The translations under genes were made by a program, and so were the position numbers. This document shows positions 62,175-64,000 of a stretch of 64,000 bases of DNA, piece by piece; positions within the stretch are counted from its first letter, which is position 1, and every line of letters begins with the position of its first letter. The DNA is from Candidatus Parepulonipiscium sp. PG-Nuni2H_MBin01 (lineage in GTDB: Bacteria > Bacillota > Clostridia > Lachnospirales > Cellulosilyticaceae), in the NCBI GenBank assembly GCA_001994995.1, contig MDJM01000033.1, forward strand, positions 1 through 64,000. The letters run 5' to 3'. The notes under the pieces were generated by a model. The model saw only the letters and a program-made list of their open reading frames with translations. It was not told where the DNA came from and ran no database searches.

Positions 62175-64000
62175 ATGAAAATAACACAAAATATGCTACA
62201 AACAGCACACGCTAGCATAATTAAACAAGATTTAGGGATAAATCCAACAGAAAATATCAATATAGATGAAATATGTCTTTATCACTTACAAGAGTTAACG
62301 GTTGAAGAGTATTCGCAAAGTATAGAAAATGTATTTAGCGCCTTAACGATTGAAAATATTAATGTTATCTATTTAATTATAGGCAACAAAAAAGGAGTTA
62401 ATTTTTATTTTGGAGTAGTGCAAAATAAGTATAAGAGCGAAATTGAAATAACAAATATAGGTGAAGATATTTTAAAACAGAGTATGCAAGGGAATTTTCG
62501 TGGTAGTAAAGTTGTTAAATTAGATGAATTTAAGAGGCAAGAATTAATAAATACATTTGATGAAATGAGCCACTATGGTGTAATAGAAGGTGTGCCAGGA
62601 GTTATGGAGCCTTCTAATCAAAGAGTTGATAGGTTAATAGACGTAATGTTAGGAGAGATGTTTGCAGTATGTTTACTAGCAGCTCCATTAAGTTTTGGTG
62701 AAATAGATAGTATAGAGCAAAATTTGTACGAGGTATATGATAGTCTTAGTGATAAAAATTTTAAATTTGCGCCTAAGGTAGATAAGCAAAATACTACGAA
62801 GAACTTAGCATTAAATACATTTGATGATGATTATGACTTAATTATGGATTTTGACCAACCGGAAATTGAAGTTAAAGAGGAGCCAAGGCGGAATATACAA
62901 GAGTGGATTAAATATATAGATGAGATAATGTTGAAGAGATTAGATTATGGTAAAGGGAAAGGGTTATTTCTAACAACAACGTTTTTAGCAACAACACACC
63001 GTCCAAGTTTAACTATGTTAGGTAATACAATGAAAGCTCTATATTCTGGTTATAAAGGGAACAAAGTGCCTATTGAGTTTATTCCAATCTATGATAAAAA
63101 GTTATTAAAGTTATATAAAAACTTCCAAATCCCATTAGCTGACCTATCTGAAGAGGAGAGGCTGCATAGCATATATTCACAACATAGTGTAAATAACACA
63201 ATTCCATGTGCTAATTGGATATCCACAAACGAGTTAGCATTAATGGCAGGGCTGCCACATAAAGAGGTGGTGGGGCTTAGTATAAAAGAAGAAATTGAAT
63301 TTGGATTAAATTTTACTCCATTAGAAAACCAAATAGATTTAGGGAAATTAATTCAAAGAGGGAATAAACTAGATGTTATTGTAGGTTTAAATAAGGATGA
63401 ATTAAATCAAAACATATTTGTAACAGGTATAACAGGTAGTGGAAAAACTACAACATGCCAAAACATATTATTAGCCAGTAACCTTCCTTATATGGTAATT
63501 GAGCCTGTTAAAACTGAGTATAGAATATTAGTGGAAGACCCAGAAGTAATAATATTTACACTAGGGCATGAAAATTTAGCGCCGTTTAGGTTAAATCCAT
63601 TTGAATTTTATCCGCATGAAAATATATCGTCTAGAGTGGACCGGATAAAGGCTAGTATTGAAGCTGGTTTTAATATTAAATCAAGTATATCACCAATAAT
63701 TGAAACTGCTATACATGAGTGTTATAGAGATTATGGCTGGAGTATATCGTCTAACAAAAATAGAAAATTTGCTGACCCATTCGCTGATGGAGTGTATGCA
63801 TTCCCTACTATTTCTGATTTGATAGTAAAAATTACTGAATTAAGTTTTGATGGCTATAGCGATATAAATTCTATAAAAGCAAGATTATATAGTTTAACTG
63901 TAGGGGCTAAAGGCTTAATGTTAAATTCAAAACGTAGCGTGGACTTTAAGGATTTATTATATAAAAAGGTAATTTTAGAATTAGATGGAATTAAAAATGG
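62175..64000 (+). CDS. HerA/DUF87-like P-loop ATPase, cut by the window end
   Basis: An open frame runs from the ATG at 62175 (after AGGGGG) to the end with no stop, at least 608 residues. Residues about 1-400 form an N-terminal part with an acidic segment. Walker A is GITGSGKTTT at about 418-427, followed by PYMVIEPVKTEYRILV and a block rich in Phe/Pro (APFRLNPFEF) that is common to HerA/VirB4-like DUF87 ATPases. These motors act on DNA or polypeptides in processing, transfer or defence systems. The two coiled-coil genes before it are likely partners. The Walker B region lies near the cut (KKVILELDG). Confidence 0.85.
   Translation, partial: MKITQNMLQTAHASIIKQDLGINPTENINIDEICLYHLQELTVEEYSQSIENVFSALTIENINVIYLIIGNKKGVNFYFGVVQNKYKSEIEITNIGEDILKQSMQGNFRGSKVVKLDEFKRQELINTFDEMSHYGVIEGVPGVMEPSNQRVDRLIDVMLGEMFAVCLLAAPLSFGEIDSIEQNLYEVYDSLSDKNFKFAPKVDKQNTTKNLALNTFDDDYDLIMDFDQPEIEVKEEPRRNIQEWIKYIDEIMLKRLDYGKGKGLFLTTTFLATTHRPSLTMLGNTMKALYSGYKGNKVPIEFIPIYDKKLLKLYKNFQIPLADLSEEERLHSIYSQHSVNNTIPCANWISTNELALMAGLPHKEVVGLSIKEEIEFGLNFTPLENQIDLGKLIQRGNKLDVIVGLNKDELNQNIFVTGITGSGKTTTCQNILLASNLPYMVIEPVKTEYRILVEDPEVIIFTLGHENLAPFRLNPFEFYPHENISSRVDRIKASIEAGFNIKSSISPIIETAIHECYRDYGWSISSNKNRKFADPFADGVYAFPTISDLIVKITELSFDGYSDINSIKARLYSLTVGAKGLMLNSKRSVDFKDLLYKKVILELDGIKN

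Overview
The window is a low-GC chromosomal segment from an anaerobic Firmicute, most likely a clostridium near Lachnospirales. It carries a complete replication-origin neighbourhood (parB, DnaA-box clusters, dnaA-dnaN-yaaA-recF-gyrB-gyrA), S-layer (SLH) surface proteins, and the CsaB chemistry that anchors them. A cytosolic alginate-lyase-family protein and a KDG-type kinase would suit a gut symbiont of an algae-eating host, such as relatives of Epulopiscium. That host and genus link is inference only.

Layout. 0-6.5 kb: a likely right end of an IS200/IS605-type element, then pdxS and two secreted transcobalamin-like (DUF4430) proteins on the minus strand. The second pair of genes sits behind a cobalamin riboswitch with its own terminator. 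6.6-13.3 kb: a plus-strand envelope cluster (phosphodiester glycosidase, DUF5693 membrane protein, CsaB-TagA fusion). 13.6-18.2 kb: MsmX-type sugar ABC ATPase, hibernation factor, a 43-bp tandem-repeat array, a PfkB kinase and deoD. 18.2-21.3 kb: an unknown Ser-rich protein, then a tubulin/FtsZ-like GTPase preceded by a winged-helix gene and an AT-rich iteron-like region. This is the gene order of a TubZRC (type III) partition system, here on a chromosome about 6 kb from oriC. 21.4-24.5 kb: proS, DUF4446 and parB, with no parA adjacent. 24.6-26.8 kb: two unknown membrane or exported proteins. 26.8-36.9 kb: oriC, the replication genes and a C39-like peptidase.

37-54 kb is a plus-strand heme-acquisition locus. 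It has two very large NEAT/SLH proteins, a small NEAT/SLH-like protein, a membrane-anchored Shp-like NEAT protein, an IsdE-like lipoprotein, two unannotated tyrosine-rich micropeptides, a FecCD permease, a YbaN/DUF454 protein, a CydDC-like ABC exporter pair and a flavodoxin-like protein. A near-perfect parS site lies between the last ABC gene and the flavodoxin.

54-60 kb holds mixed genes: a small His/Trp-tailed membrane protein, an LRR protein, a GGDEF-EAL protein with a degenerate GGDEF motif, a protein made of 23-residue repeats, and the alginate-lyase-family protein. 60.3-64 kb holds two related coiled-coil proteins followed by a HerA-like ATPase cut by the window edge.

The strongest leads are the chromosomal TubZRC-like module beside a parA-less parB, the riboswitch-controlled transcobalamin-like surface proteins, the micropeptide pair in the heme operon, and the 43-bp repeat array. 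No tRNA, rRNA or CRISPR array was seen. All family assignments come from reading motifs; no database search was run.
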